A model generated the notes under the pieces. That model was not told the DNA's origin, ran no database searches, and saw nothing but the letters and a program-made list of their open reading frames with translations. Of a DNA stretch of 64,000 bases, positions 24,867-36,476 are shown one piece after another; position 1 is the first letter of the stretch; every line of letters begins with the position of its first letter. Position numbers and translations under genes: made by a program. Source of the DNA: Limnomonas spitsbergensis (lineage: Eukaryota > Chlorophyta > Chlorophyceae > Chlamydomonadales); the NCBI GenBank assembly GCA_037349105.1, contig JAYJMM010000036.1:2764001-2828000 (forward strand), given 5' to 3'.

Positions 24867-27800
24867 GTGCATCAAACTCGCAACAACTAGACCAGCCTTC
24901 GCGGCTCCCAGGCGCACTGCTCCAGCATTTCCAAGAGCCTTCACTAATGCCCATGGAGGATTCAGGCCCCTGCCACATGATCAGGCCGCTCAGGCCCTGG
25001 CTCTACTTGCACCCCATCAGCCCCTGCTGCCATCGTTGGCGCCTGCTGCATGGGCTCCTCCAAGCTCTCGAGGGCGTCTCGCAGTGGCCAGGTTTAAGAC
25101 CAAGTCTGACGACCAAGATCACGACGAAGGGGATCCTGAACTGGACAAGATAGCGCAACTCAACTTTGGGAAGGTAATAACATGTAAAAGGTGCCTACGG
25201 TAATTGCATACGCATTTCGATGTTACCATACCGTAGTACTTCGTTTTTTCTTCAATAGTTAAGAGTTGTTATATGTATGATTTGTTGCCCCTCATGGACA
25301 TTTTCACACATAAATACCACACATTGCGTTATTTCCTTGAGAATCATGTTGGGGGGGAAATTTGTTTGTCATCACGGTTCATGCCCCTCCTAATGTTGGT
25401 CATACGACTCGTACCCTACCTTTGTTTGTGATCGTCATGATTCAGGTCAGTACCTTGTCTCCCCCCTCCCCCCCGTGTGGCTTCAGGCTTATGCAGATCT
25501 TCCGCTGGAGCAGAAGAGGAGTGAGTCAAGGCCAGAACTGTTTGTGCTATCTGGCAATGGATCTGCTGTCATGCAAGGTCATCGTGAACTCGCTTTAGTT
25601 TTCCTAGGGTTGCTGGTACTGTATGGAAAAGTATGACGCATTGACACCCGAGTGATAAAACCGACAGGACACTGGGCCGGCGCCACTGGGTCCAGACCTT
25701 GACTGGCCTGCAGCTAGTGGCCCAAGCAGCCGAACTGCCTGCACCAGCGCCCCCCGCAATAAGCACTGTTGCAGTTGAATGGTAGCCGACTTGTAGCTGA
25801 AACACCCTAAAATCTTGAACGCTGTATACCGCCAGTTTCACCGACCCTGTATGTGAGAGGTTTGGGTGTAACCCTAAGGTACGGACGTACTGCCCCTGGC
25901 GTGCTAGAAGGCGCATCTGACGTGTATCCTTGCTTGCTTTCCTCATCGGCTGCCTTTCCTCATTTGTGCATGAAGGCTGCGCTGGGAAGAAGGGGGCCAT
26001 GCACCACTGGGCCGGGCACGTGCACATGCCACCGCATCCTGCTGACGACGAGCTGGAGGGCATTTCCCAGGTACTGCTTGTTGTACTGCTCGTTGTACTG
26101 CAGGCCATCCTAGAAGGGGGGTGTAGAAGCTGTTGGGTTCAGCACCTAGGTTATGTTGGGACTTGAGCACCTTCACATGTGCATGCAATTTTTCCACTTT
26201 GCTTCTATGGATGTCCCAAGGACGAGATGGAGCGCATCACTCAGATACTGAGCCATAACATGCTATCCATGATGTTTTCACGGCATCCAGGCTTCTACCA
26301 CCCTAACACTTTTACATTTAGGGAAGGAGTCGAGGAAGTGGGCATAATCAGTGTAGCGCCAGGTTCCAGGAATCTCATGAGAGTTTCACCCCTTCGCCCC
26401 CATTGACAATTACTTCCTGCTTTCTGCCATCCTCGATTTCACTGCATGCTTCCATTTATGCTACTGCCTCGAAACTTGATAGCTCCCATGACAGCAGAAA
26501 TACTGCGCGAATCGCCATGGGACATGATCGAGATAGCCAGGACCACAGAAAGCTAGTTCACTTTAGCTTGCATGCATGCATCCTGTCTAACTGATTACTG
26601 CCGGAACTCAACCTGGGGACCTGTTGCCATGTTGTCATTTTTCCGGTGCATGAAGTGAAGCCGTGTTCAAAAAATATTACAAAACCTGTTTTCCACCCAC
26701 CATGCACAGGAAAGGTTTGGCAAGGCAAGTCCGTCTGTATGTCCGGTAATGCTAGATTTTATTCCAGCCTATCCGTAAATGGTCTTGAATGTTCCCATGG
26801 GCGACATGCTGCATGGCTGCATGGCTGCATGGCTGCATGGCTGCATGGTCGAAACTTGGCCAGGCATGTATTGCATGGCAGTGTGGCACGAACACCTCAT
26901 GGATTTTAGATATTCATCCAGCGGCTAGCTAGGCAGCAAAAGTGAGAAGGGGTTTCCCTGTGGAACCAAAGGCTTTGGAATCACTTGTATCTTCTCGGCT
27001 AAGCGAGCAAGATGTTGTCTTGCCAGCTAATCTTCGCACTGCAAGTGAGCATCTTGATGGACACCTTCCTGGATACCTGGATAGCTAGCAGCTCCTAGCT
27101 TCACAAAACGTCGGTACATGAAATATTGCAAGCCTCATCAGCTTGATGGCATGATTTTATGAATGTTTTTTTTTGAAGCTACATTTGTTGAGATTATGAA
27201 TGTTTTTATAAGCGACATTTGTTGATCCCCAACAGGCGTATGCCAAGCTGAGCCTCCACGATAAGCGGAGTAAGTCCAAACTATAGGTATTAGCCCAGAT
27301 GTCCCAAAATTACATTTCCATTGGCTCGGATTCACCGAAATACATTTATAAGTGCTTGCGTAATTGATAGGGTGCACTTTCTTCAATTTCCACCCCCTGG
27401 CCAACCAAGCCAACAGCCCTGGCCTGCAACATAACATACATTGCATCTAGCTTTTCCAAGTGTTCAATTGCAAGTCGCATCAGCTTTCCGGGTTGTGTGT
27501 GAGTGCATCTGCACCAATTGTCCCTGTCAGCTGCCTCATCATAGCATCAAATGTGCAGCATGTTTTCATTCATGCATCATCTACCTCCCATTTGTTCCTA
27601 AGCTATTTAATTTCAGGCTTTGTTCGACCCTCAGCCTGTGCTTACCCCTATGTTTGACCCTCATCCTGTGCTACTCTTCCGTTTGACCCGCAGGCTGTGC
27701 TGGAACCAAGGGTGCCCTGCACCACTGGGAAGGCCACGTGCTTGTGCCCCACCTGCCGGACCCTGAGCTGGAGGACATCGCGCAGGTACGGCTGAACAAA

Positions 27801-30800
27801 ACACACTCCCATCTTTTAGAGTCCAGAACTAATTTCAGTCACAAACACGTAGAAAAACTAGACTGATGTAAAACGCCGGAATGGAATCTTCAGATCAGTC
27901 AAAACAAATTATCAACACGTTGTCTTCCCTATACTTTCGACAACTTTTATTTCCCCGGCCTGTATTATTTCAGGTTGAGTACAGCAAGGCAAGTACGAGA
28001 GGCTCTGTCTGCTGCCCCGCAGCCTGATGAGGGCGAGCTGCATTCCATACCATTCCATACCATTCCATATGAGTGTGTCTATTCAGCTGGCTACTGGCTA
28101 CTTGTTGCGAGTGGCTGAATGTGACCACTTGCCAGAAAAGGGTATGCATGGGTGGCCCGTGGGGGTGGCTACATGTCTACATGCATGGGTGGCCCGTGGG
28201 GGTGGCTACATGTCCTGGGTGGTCAGTGGGGGTGGTCAGTGGGGGTGGCTACATGTCCTGGGTGGCCAGTGGGGGTGGCTACATGTCCTGGGTGGTCAGT
28301 GGGGGTGGTCAGTGGGGGTGGCTACATGTCCTGGGTGGCCAGTGGGGGTGGCTACATGTCCTGGGTGGCCAATGGGGGTGGCTACATGTCCTGGGTGGCC
28401 AGTGGGGGTGGCTACATGTCCTGGGTGGTCAGTGGGGGTGGCTACATGTCCTGGGTGGTCAGTGGGGGTGGCTACATGTCCTGGGTGGTCAGTGGGGGTG
28501 GCTACATGTCCTGGGTGGCCAGTGGGGGTGGCTACATGTCCTGGGTGGCCAGTGGGGGTGGCTACATGTCCTGGGTGGCCAGTGGGGGTGGCTACATGTC
28601 CTGGGTGGTCAGTGGGGGTGGCTACATGTCCTGGGTGGTCAGTGGGGGTGGTCAGTGGGGGTGGCTACATGTCCTGGGTGGCCAGTGGGGGTGGCTACAT
28701 GTCCTGGGTGGTCAGTGGGGGTGGTCAGTGGGGGTGGCTACATGTCCTGGGTGGTCAGTGGGGGTGGCTACATGTCCTGGGTGGCCAGTGGGGGTGGCTA
28801 CATGTCCTGGGTGGCCAGTGGGGGTGGCTACATGTCCTGGGTGGTCAGTGGGGGTGGCTACATGTCCTGGGTGGTCAGTGGGGGTGGCTACATGTCCTGG
28901 GTGGCCAGTGGGGGTGGCTACATGTCCTGGGTGGTCAGTGGGGGTGGCTACATGTCCTGGGTGGTCAGTGGGGGTGGCTACATGTCCTGGGTGGTCAGTG
29001 GGGGTGGCTAATGTCCTGGGTGGCCAGTGGGGGTGGCTACATGTCCTGGGTGGTCAGTGGGGGTGGTCAGTGGGGGTGGCTACATGTCCTGGGTGGTCAG
29101 TGGGGGTGGCTACATGTCCTGGGTGGTCAGTGGGGGTGGCTACATGTCCTGGGTGGCCAGTGGGGGTGGCTACATGTCCTGGGTGGTCAGTGGGGGTGGC
29201 TACATGTCCTGGGTGGTCAGTGGGGGTGGCTACATGTCCTGGGTGGTCAGTGGGGGTGGCTACATGTCCTGGGTGGTCAGTGGGGGTGGCTACATGTCCT
29301 GGGTGGTCAGTGGGGGTGGTCAGTGGGGGTGGCTACATGTCCTGGGTGGTCAGTGGGGGTGGCTACATGTCCTGGGTGGCCAGTGGGGGTGGTCAGTGGG
29401 GGTGGCTACACGTGTCCCATGCAATAAATTATGCAAACTGTGATCTGCTGGACTGTCAAAGCTTTACAAACTTCACATGTATCCAGTGGTTGGCTACATG
29501 TTGTGGGTGAAGGGTGAAGTGGTTAGCAAGTTAGCAAGACTAAACCCGGCTGTTCATCAGGATGGTGAGAGCGTGCTGCAGTCCAGTGTGACTGGTGGCG
29601 CTGGCTGGCTTAATGTTAGCTGTTGACCCGGCAGCAGGCAGCTGGCTGGCTGTGGCCAGGGTTCAGGGTTTTCACAGGATGGTTAAATGGACCTCAGCTT
29701 TATTCCAACTACCTGCTGCCCGTTGCATTGTTTGGAAAACCAATTGGCTAGCCAGCTGCGCCAGCATCATTCTGCCGGCATGGCAAGGAGGGTAAGATCC
29801 GGTACATGGCATGTCTTAGCTAGACACTGCTGAGGACCGCTGCCTTCTCCATTTTCCAATAACTTTCACACAACTTGGCTGATTTCCCATTTTTCTCTCC
29901 TGCAGGGCTACACAGAGCTGGATCACAAGGAAAAGCTGAGTAAGTGCTTGCCTGGCTAACAAGCCTACCTCACTGCATTTTGCCACTGTCCTGCCATCTC
30001 ATGGTTTGTCTCAAAGACAACAGGAATCTGCCTCTTCCCCCCCCCTCCTAGCATCAAATGCCTGATCCTACCTGATAATGATTAATCAGAGCAATCCTGA
30101 TGATTCCGTACACTAAGCGCCATAGCCAATCCCCCCCTCCCCCCTCCATCCAAGTGCTGAGGAGAGCTGTCAGCCTCAGACTTGCCTCACTCAAAGGACG
30201 ATGTGACATGTCACATCGTCCTTTGCGTGATTTGTGTGACCGGGGGTCTTCATGCCATATTTAAATATCAAACGTCATAGAGCTCAAGGTAGAATTGGTG
30301 GGATATGATTCGGAATTTGATATGAACCAAGAAAGTGACAATACTTGTGCCCTTGCATGTATTAATCTGCAAAAATACGTTAAAACTGCAAATAAAAAGT
30401 GCTTTCATGATTTGTTTCCGGACTTGCTGGCAAATTTGCGCCCCTTTCGCGTCCCCGCATTACTCCCCGCGTACAACTGCAGGTTGCGCTGGGAAGAAGG
30501 GTGCCCAGCATCACTGGCATGGCCATGTGAGCAAGTTTGCCGCTCCTGACGCCGAGCTGGAGAATATTGCTCTCAAGGAATTCGGAAAGGCAAGTACTGC
30601 TTTTGCCCTGAGGGGCTGCATGATACACACAAGGATCCAAAGCGGGTGCGGCATGTCAGCAATCAGCATGTGGCCTAGCCTAGCTCCAGTAAGGCCCGAC
30701 CGGGCTGGCGGACAACCAGCAGGCATGCCATGGCGGTTTTTGATTACGCTCGATTGCAAGGTTGGGGTTTAGCAAGGGGGAGTGGCGTCCGCGGGTGGAG

Positions 30801-31747
30801 TATAGGTCATAGTCAGTGTTTCTTTTTTCAGCTACGGGTCCACCTTGTCGCTAGAGGCGAGATAGGGAGCAAACCTGGACTAGCCTACGGCTGGTGGCCA
30901 ATGCAGCAAGGCTGCCCACAAACGGGGCCTCAGGCCAGAGGCTGGAATGTAGCGGACATGCAGCTGAGTCACGAAAAAAGAAACACTGGTCATAGTGAAG
31001 GCCCGCGATGCAAAACGCCAAGTTCATTGTATCGTGGCTCTCGTCAACCAGAGGGTCTCTACCATAAATCGATTTGGAGGTAGGAGGGTGAAGTCCTTGA
31101 TCGAATGGATATTTCCCAATCTGATATCTGTGGGGGATATTGAATTATGAAGAATGGATGAGACGAGGGGATGTGTGAATGTTTCTCTGCGTGGTGTGGA
31201 TTCCAGGAGGAACACACATCATCTGCCAGGATCCATGAGTATGGACATGTATCAACAAACCTCGTGACTGAAGCCGCAGGCACGCCTCCCAGGTCAAATG
31301 AACATGGTCATATGTCACACTTTAAGACACACGGTCAAATGACCATGGTCAGATATTACACTTTTAGTCGCATACGGTAGTACAGCATGCAACATGCGCG
31401 TACAGCCCGCGATGTGTATGGCATGCAAGCAGCGGGGTGCAGTGTTTATTTATAACTTCAGCTAAAGTTCAGATGCATCGCTGCCGACGGCCAAGGGGGA
31501 CTGGTGCCTGAAACCCTGCTGCTAGGACCTCGGTCTTTTTTCGGTCCCAATTGGCCCTGTGGTCGCCCCCCCCCTAAATGTGGCATTGGGCGCATATGAA
31601 TAAACACAATGAGCTGGCGGGTGAATGCAAGCCTTGTCCCTTCACCCTGCCATGACTGACTGGCAGGCCTACGAAGAGCTGGACACCCCCAGCAAGGAGC
31701 ATTGCTCGACTGTGAAGGGCGGCCTACACAGGTGGGGGCCTAGCTGA
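24867..31747 (+). CDS. KGG-like repeat protein, gene 1 (5' end unresolved)
   Basis: Exons, all phase-consistent: about 24867-25173, 25487-25520, 25976-26070, 26710-26724, 27236-27269, 27694-27785, 27974-27988, 29906-29939, 30483-30589 and 31667-31747 (TGA 31745). The protein repeats a module of about 45-50 residues: ELExIAQ, (L)xFGK, AYAxLxLEQKR, SCAGKKGAxHHWxGH. In three places the module is cut into exons of about 95, 15 and 34 nt; in the third the FGK piece is fused to the core exon, and in the last exon YEEL and the core are fused (AYEELDTPSKEHCSTVKGG) before the stop. The pattern [FY]xx[LM]xxExxxxxAxKxGxxxH resembles the KGG/YciG stress-protein repeat (PF10685) by eye; this is inference. 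Function unknown. The first exon and start codon were not found. TGTAA lies 69 nt after the stop. Confidence 0.7.
26808..26848. repeat. Octamer microsatellite
   Basis: About five tandem copies of gcatggct in an intron of KGG-like gene 1, just after the 26710-26724 microexon. Confidence 0.85.
28041..28070. repeat. 10-bp tandem repeat
   Basis: Three copies of cattccata[c/t], directly before the large minisatellite. Confidence 0.9.
28145..29412. repeat. 30-bp intronic minisatellite with half-units, about 40 copies
   Basis: The unit is gggggtggctacatgtcctg followed by ggtgg[t/c]cagt, with occasional extra 15-bp half-units (ggtcagtgggggtgg). It is strongly strand-asymmetric: the plus strand is G-rich with runs of five G. 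Because 30 and 15 are multiples of three and no frame of the unit has a stop, all three plus frames stay open for about 1-1.4 kb. It sits in the intron between 27988 and 29906 of KGG-like gene 1, so the ORFs are not taken as genes. Confidence 0.95.
30192..30225. repeat. Perfect 34-bp palindrome
   Basis: Two 17-nt arms (caaaggacgatgtgaca and its exact complement) with no spacer, in the intron before the 30483-30589 exon of KGG-like gene 1. It could extrude a cruciform or be a foldback remnant. Confidence 0.9.
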
Positions 31748-33302
31748 CTTTCCTAGCTGCCTTTTTGCTTGCCGACGTGGCAGAGCTTACGTAAGCAGGA
31801 CAGCAGGTCCCAGAGTGTAATGTCATTACCAGGTGGGACCAAGAGGCCGTGAGTTGGAGGGACCCAGAGGACTGGTACTCAATGTCTCGGGAGTCTCCTG
31901 ACGAAGAGGATTTCGTTGACTGGAGGTAGCAGCAGTTACTTTGCATGGTAGCTGTGCGGATACTGCAGATGTGGCTTCAACCCTGAGCTGCGCTGTTCCC
32001 TTCACCTGCAAGCCCCTAGGGGCAGGCGTACTTTCTTTCTATCTTTCAGAGCAGCTTTGCGGGCACATTGTTTTATCGCGCACCTGAACTCCGTACGCTT
32101 CTTTGGGGTCTGACCAGGTCTGCTTGAGGACTGGATACAGCCTGCCCCCGCCTGGGCCAGCGCGCTTGGCTATTCCTATCTAAGCCACAACGATGATGCT
32201 CGGCAGTCTGAGCTGCCCTGTGGAAGTACTCCGCTGCTGGATCCCTGGTCTCTGGTGCTTAGCTACATGGCGTATGATGCGGCGTTGGACTGTAGTTTGC
32301 ATGGGATTTGCGTGGCACTCAGCTGGCGTTGAGATGCGGCATTGGCTGAGTGGATCCTGAGGCCACTGATTTCCATTAATTAACAACACCATTTCACTGG
32401 ATTTCTGGCCTGTTGATAGGGACGGAGCTTTATAGGTTGATGGACGAGTTGCACTAGTTGGACGAAAAGTAAGGCCTCAGCTCATGCGCATCCATGAATA
32501 GTTTGCAGCCTTCCAATCAAGAAGCATCAGCCCTTATTTTTGAATAAGCCAGCCCGAGTTGGATTTTATAACAATGGGGCTAATTTTCCGCCCTCATAAG
32601 GTTAGTGTGCGTGTTGGTTAACTGCTCCTAGGGGGTAGTTTTTTCTCATTTTCTCATTTTCTTTTCACAGAATTGTAACAGTTCCCCACACATCGGTGCG
32701 CTACCCACCCACGGGCCAGGCCTTGCGCGACACATCTTATTTATTATGACTGCCACAAGCCGGTTCTTGGGCACCTATCCCATGACATGACACCTGTGGG
32801 CCCTGCTCAGAAAGGCTGGGCGCCTAACTATAGGGTTGGGAGGAAAGAACGTAACAGACACAAGGGGGCAGGAAAAAGGGAGGAAAGTGGGAAATAAAGT
32901 GAAGGGACAGACAAAAGGATGGAAAAGAAAGACAAGGGAAGTTCCAGCCTCTGAAAACGTCTACGCCTCAACTATATCTACATGTCCAATGCTTAGGATG
33001 CTACAAACCTGTCCCATGTATAAAGTTTCATATTCTCCTAGTCTGTGAGAATTCCCAATGTCACTAAACTTGACTTGTTGTTTTGCCTAACCTTTGTACC
33101 ACACGAGGTCATTTCTCTACGCTCTGAAACGGCGTGCCTGTCAGACATGCAACCTTCTATAGTCTGCATGGGCCGACCTGCCCAACCGACCCGTACTTTC
33201 GACCACCAAGATTAGCGACATTAGGAGCGTAGCACATGTGTTTAAATAATCATATAACAACATAAGGAATTATCCTGGAACATCCTGTGTCGCCCCTTGA
33301 TA
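31748..33302. other. 3' UTR and intergenic
   Basis: The only features seen are the polyadenylation signal at 31816, a weak copy of the dispersed GGGCCC motif at 31803-31831, and another at 32781-32810 (minus) preceded by a cggttcttgggcac block like that near 34660. No gene supported. Confidence 0.45.
31816..31820 (+). terminator. Putative polyadenylation signal TGTAA
   Basis: The pentamer TGTAA, the standard chlorophyte polyadenylation signal, lies 69 nt past the stop of KGG-like gene 1. A pentamer occurs by chance often, so position is the main support. Confidence 0.4.
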
Positions 33303-33420
33303 TTTTCGGAACTTCCGACACCCGCCGGGATCGCTCGTTGCGGCGCAAGCCCGTATTTTTAGCGACACACACGAGGAACTAACACAGGCAGACTCAGCCG
33401 ATATTGTTTTGCATTGTATA
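33303..33420 (+). promoter_or_regulatory. Upstream block shared by KGG-like genes 2 and 3
   Basis: Similar to 37574-37690: both contain the 11-bp palindrome CGGAACTTCCG (33307-33317), then ccgcngggat, then gcaagcccgta-like sequence and a run to a TATA-like tgtatac or tgatatat. It lies about 0.4-0.5 kb before the ATG. A putative 5' UTR intron follows (donor aaag|taagt near 33528, acceptor ctgcag near 33803). The shared block may be promoter or simply part of the duplicated segment. Confidence 0.4.
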
Positions 33421-33808
33421 CATCCATCCCTCGTGCGTCTCCGCCTTTTTTCGGTAAGCCTCTAGCTTGCTTGCTTTTCGACACTATCCACGCGCAGACC
33501 ACGCATTCCACAATCAATCAAAGAAAGTAAGTCCATCTCTCCAGCCCCATCTAGAATCTAGCTCTGAACAAGTTGGGCCACATCGTCCACAAAAGCCAGG
33601 TAGGGCCTCCCTCCCTTGTCGACCTTCATGCAGGACAGCCTAAAAAGCTTGACTCGGTACAGTTGGTGGACTCAAGTATCTGTATGGTACACATACGTCT
33701 CAAACATTTCCCCCTGCAAATGAATGCAAGAGGTTATGTTGCTGCAGTATCCATTCCTCTCGCAAGGCTACCCCTGACCCCGCATTAACCTGTTCAGCTG
33801 CAGAAATC

Positions 33809-36476
33809 ATGTCAACAGTTGTAGACCCAGAGCTAGAAGAAATTGCCAAGCTAGATTTTGGCAAGGTAGGATTCTACATGCAGGCTCCTTTAGTTAGTTC
33901 TGGCGCCCCAACTAAGCAGACTGAGCTTGTGGCACTGTTGGCTGCCAATGAACCTGCCTGGTGAACTGGTGAAGTGCATGCAGCTGTTTGACAGTGTTTT
34001 GATCACATTTTATTGACTGAAGTTTGCCGCCTCACACGACCGTGAGGTTGTGAAATTCATCTTGCGGCTGTAAGGAAGTGACCAGTCTACCGCAACATGG
34101 CATAAGCTAGCAGTATTTGTGCACAACAGTATTTTTAGATTATAATCATACCCCTATTGAGTATTGACTAACTTCCTTCTCTCCTAAATACAATGCGCAG
34201 CGGTACTCGTCTCTGACAACTGAGCAGAAGCCTCGTAAGTGGTGTAGCAGGAAATCTTTTGGGGCCCGCCTGCCTGAAACTTTGCTGACTGCTGCTTCAT
34301 TTACGCTCTCTATACCTGCTGCTACTGCTACCTGCTGCCATCAGCACTGTTAGATTAATAGATGTGATAACTGACAACTGAGCAGAATCTACGTGAGTGG
34401 TGCAGGATGCAAGAGCAGCGGGACTGATCTAGAACTTCCCTGATTGCTGCTTCATCAAGAACATGATTGCTGCTTCAAGAACTGATTGCTGCTTCAAGAA
34501 CCTGATTGCTGCGTCAAGAACTGATTGCTGCTTCAAGAACCTACCTCTTGACATGTTGCTGCTTCTACCAGCCATCGACTGGCATTCAGATATATATACT
34601 GCGACTTCATTTGTTAGCTTGCTTTAGTGATCAGACCAGGCCCTGACACTCCACCCATCCGGTTTTCGGGCACCTGTCCCAGGCATGAAATGTGATGCCC
34701 CACTGGACTGAAAAAACTTCACATCCAGCCCTGCCTCGTCCTGCCCACAAAGCATATCCCGCCCATCAAACGTGCAGACTGTGCTGGGGAAAAGTGCATG
34801 GTTCACCGACAGATTCAGGAACAAAACACCAAGATTGCCGTTGCCGCCGCGGAGGGGATCCCTGTGGAGCTGCACCACCACCATCATCGCAAGCAGTATG
34901 AACACGTCATCCCCTCTATCCACACCTCTGCTGATGACAAGTCCGTCATGGATGTTGAGCTTGATAGCATTGCGCAGGTGGGCCAGGGGAAGGCGTTGTG
35001 ACGTTTTGTGAATCTTGAGCCGTTGGAGGGCGCTGTGAATTTTGTTTGAAGTTTGGGCCGCAAGAGAGCATTGAGGAAATTTGTAAATCCTGTGAAGTTT
35101 GGGGCGTTACGGCCTCATTGCCCCAACTGCTGCACCATGTACGAACTGTGACGACCTTTTCGTCTGTACTGCCTAGACTGCCTGTGCTGCCTCGCAATTT
35201 CCAAAGAGGCTATCAGGTGTTGCATGGTTGCTGCAACAAACGCCGAGGTATGAGGCCTCATGAGTGTGCTTCCGTACGAGAGAGACCTATGGGCATGCCA
35301 TGCGATGTGCATTTCCAGCTTAGCATAGGACAGGCAGGCGGTGGCACCACATGAGAAAGCACGTGTAGCTACATGCTGCATGCTGCATTATCCAGGTCTT
35401 GAGACGCTTTAGCAAAAGCTTCTTACATCCATTTCGCATGAGATAATTTCTTTGGAATTTTACTCAGGTTCTGATTTTTGATTAAACCCCATTGCTAAAC
35501 CATCCCGTAGAGTCTCTGGGGATCACATGCTACCCAAATAAAATTGTTTTTCATGGCTGTTGCTGCTGCCGCTAACTGCTGCCCCTGTTGTCTTGAATCC
35601 CCTGCTGCTGCTGCTGGATTGGTGACATGCTACTTCGGCACGACAACTGAGCATAGGCCGAGTTTGGACAGGTGCGTGAATGTGAGCTTTACTTGTTCCG
35701 AAATAGTGGGGCAAACATTAAAATCACCACCACAAGCCATATAGGTCACCACGACATGCCATATAGGCTGTGCTGTATTTGTGTGTGGTAAAAAATAAAT
35801 TCTTGGAAAATGCGTGGCCTGCTCACCTTCTACTGCTGCTGTCAATCCCTGCATGCCCGGGTTTCATGGCAATCACCTGCAGTGCTATAAGGACCTGAGC
35901 CTCCAGAACAAGCGGCACTGCGCCGGGAAGAAAGGCGCCGCGATCCGCCACGCAGCGGCAGCCCGCCAACATGGCGCTCCCCAGGCCTCCCCTGCTGCTG
36001 CGCCTCATACACCTCCTGGGGCTACCATGCCTCCTCCTGGGGCTGCCACTGCTGCAGCTCGTCATGCACCTCCTGGCGCTTTCGGCGTTGCTGGGGCCGC
36101 CACTGCAGCAGCTCTTCTCATGCCTCTTGGCGCCATCCCCACCACTGGGGCTGCCGATGCCATTGGATCTGCCATCCCCGTCGAGGAGACAGCCCCTGAC
36201 AAAGGTGCAGTCACCTCGACGCTGTCTCATTCCTCGGCAGCGGCTGCCACCTCGACAGGGGCCACCGATACTGCCACCGCAGAGCCCAGACCCATGGACA
36301 TTCCAGCAGCGGATCCAGACGGCACTTTTGCGGCTGTGGCCACTGGCTCAGAGAGGGCCGCTGTCGCTGACATGGCACCTGCTGGCACCAGGGCTGGGGA
36401 CAGGGAGCCGATTACCGAGGAGGATTTCATGGACATTGAGGCGCCGGAAGCAAAAACATTGTGCCTCGTAAGCTAG
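33809..36476 (+). CDS. KGG-like repeat protein, gene 2
   Basis: Exons 33809-33865, 34201-34234, 34778-34977 and 35883-36476, phase-consistent. The ATG at 33809 is supported by the identical layout in gene 3 (MSTxVDPELEEIAKLDFGK, 19 codons each). Exon 2 encodes RYSSLTTEQK; exon 3 a core HCAGEKCMVH with a His-rich run; exon 4 fuses YKDLSLQNKR to HCAGKKGAAIRH and runs into a long Ala/Pro/Thr-rich tail ending at TAG 36474. Two module cores are therefore present. The FGK microexon expected between exons 3 and 4 was not found. The tail may be spliced further: CCTC|GTAAGC just before the stop is a fair donor. TGTAA at 36791 could end the transcript. Function unknown. Confidence 0.65.
34438..34541. 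repeat. Imperfect tandem repeat of about 19-23 bp
   Basis: Four to five copies of tgattgctgcttcaagaac in the second intron of KGG-like gene 2. Confidence 0.85.

Noticed and set aside
28027..29510. Three overlapping plus-strand ORFs of 312-466 codons rich in Gly, Trp and Val
   Set aside because: They are products of a 30-bp repeat without stop codons in any frame and lie in an intron of KGG-like gene 1.
33303..33320. Heat-shock element
   Set aside because: GGAACTTCC has one base between GAA and TTC where the element needs two.
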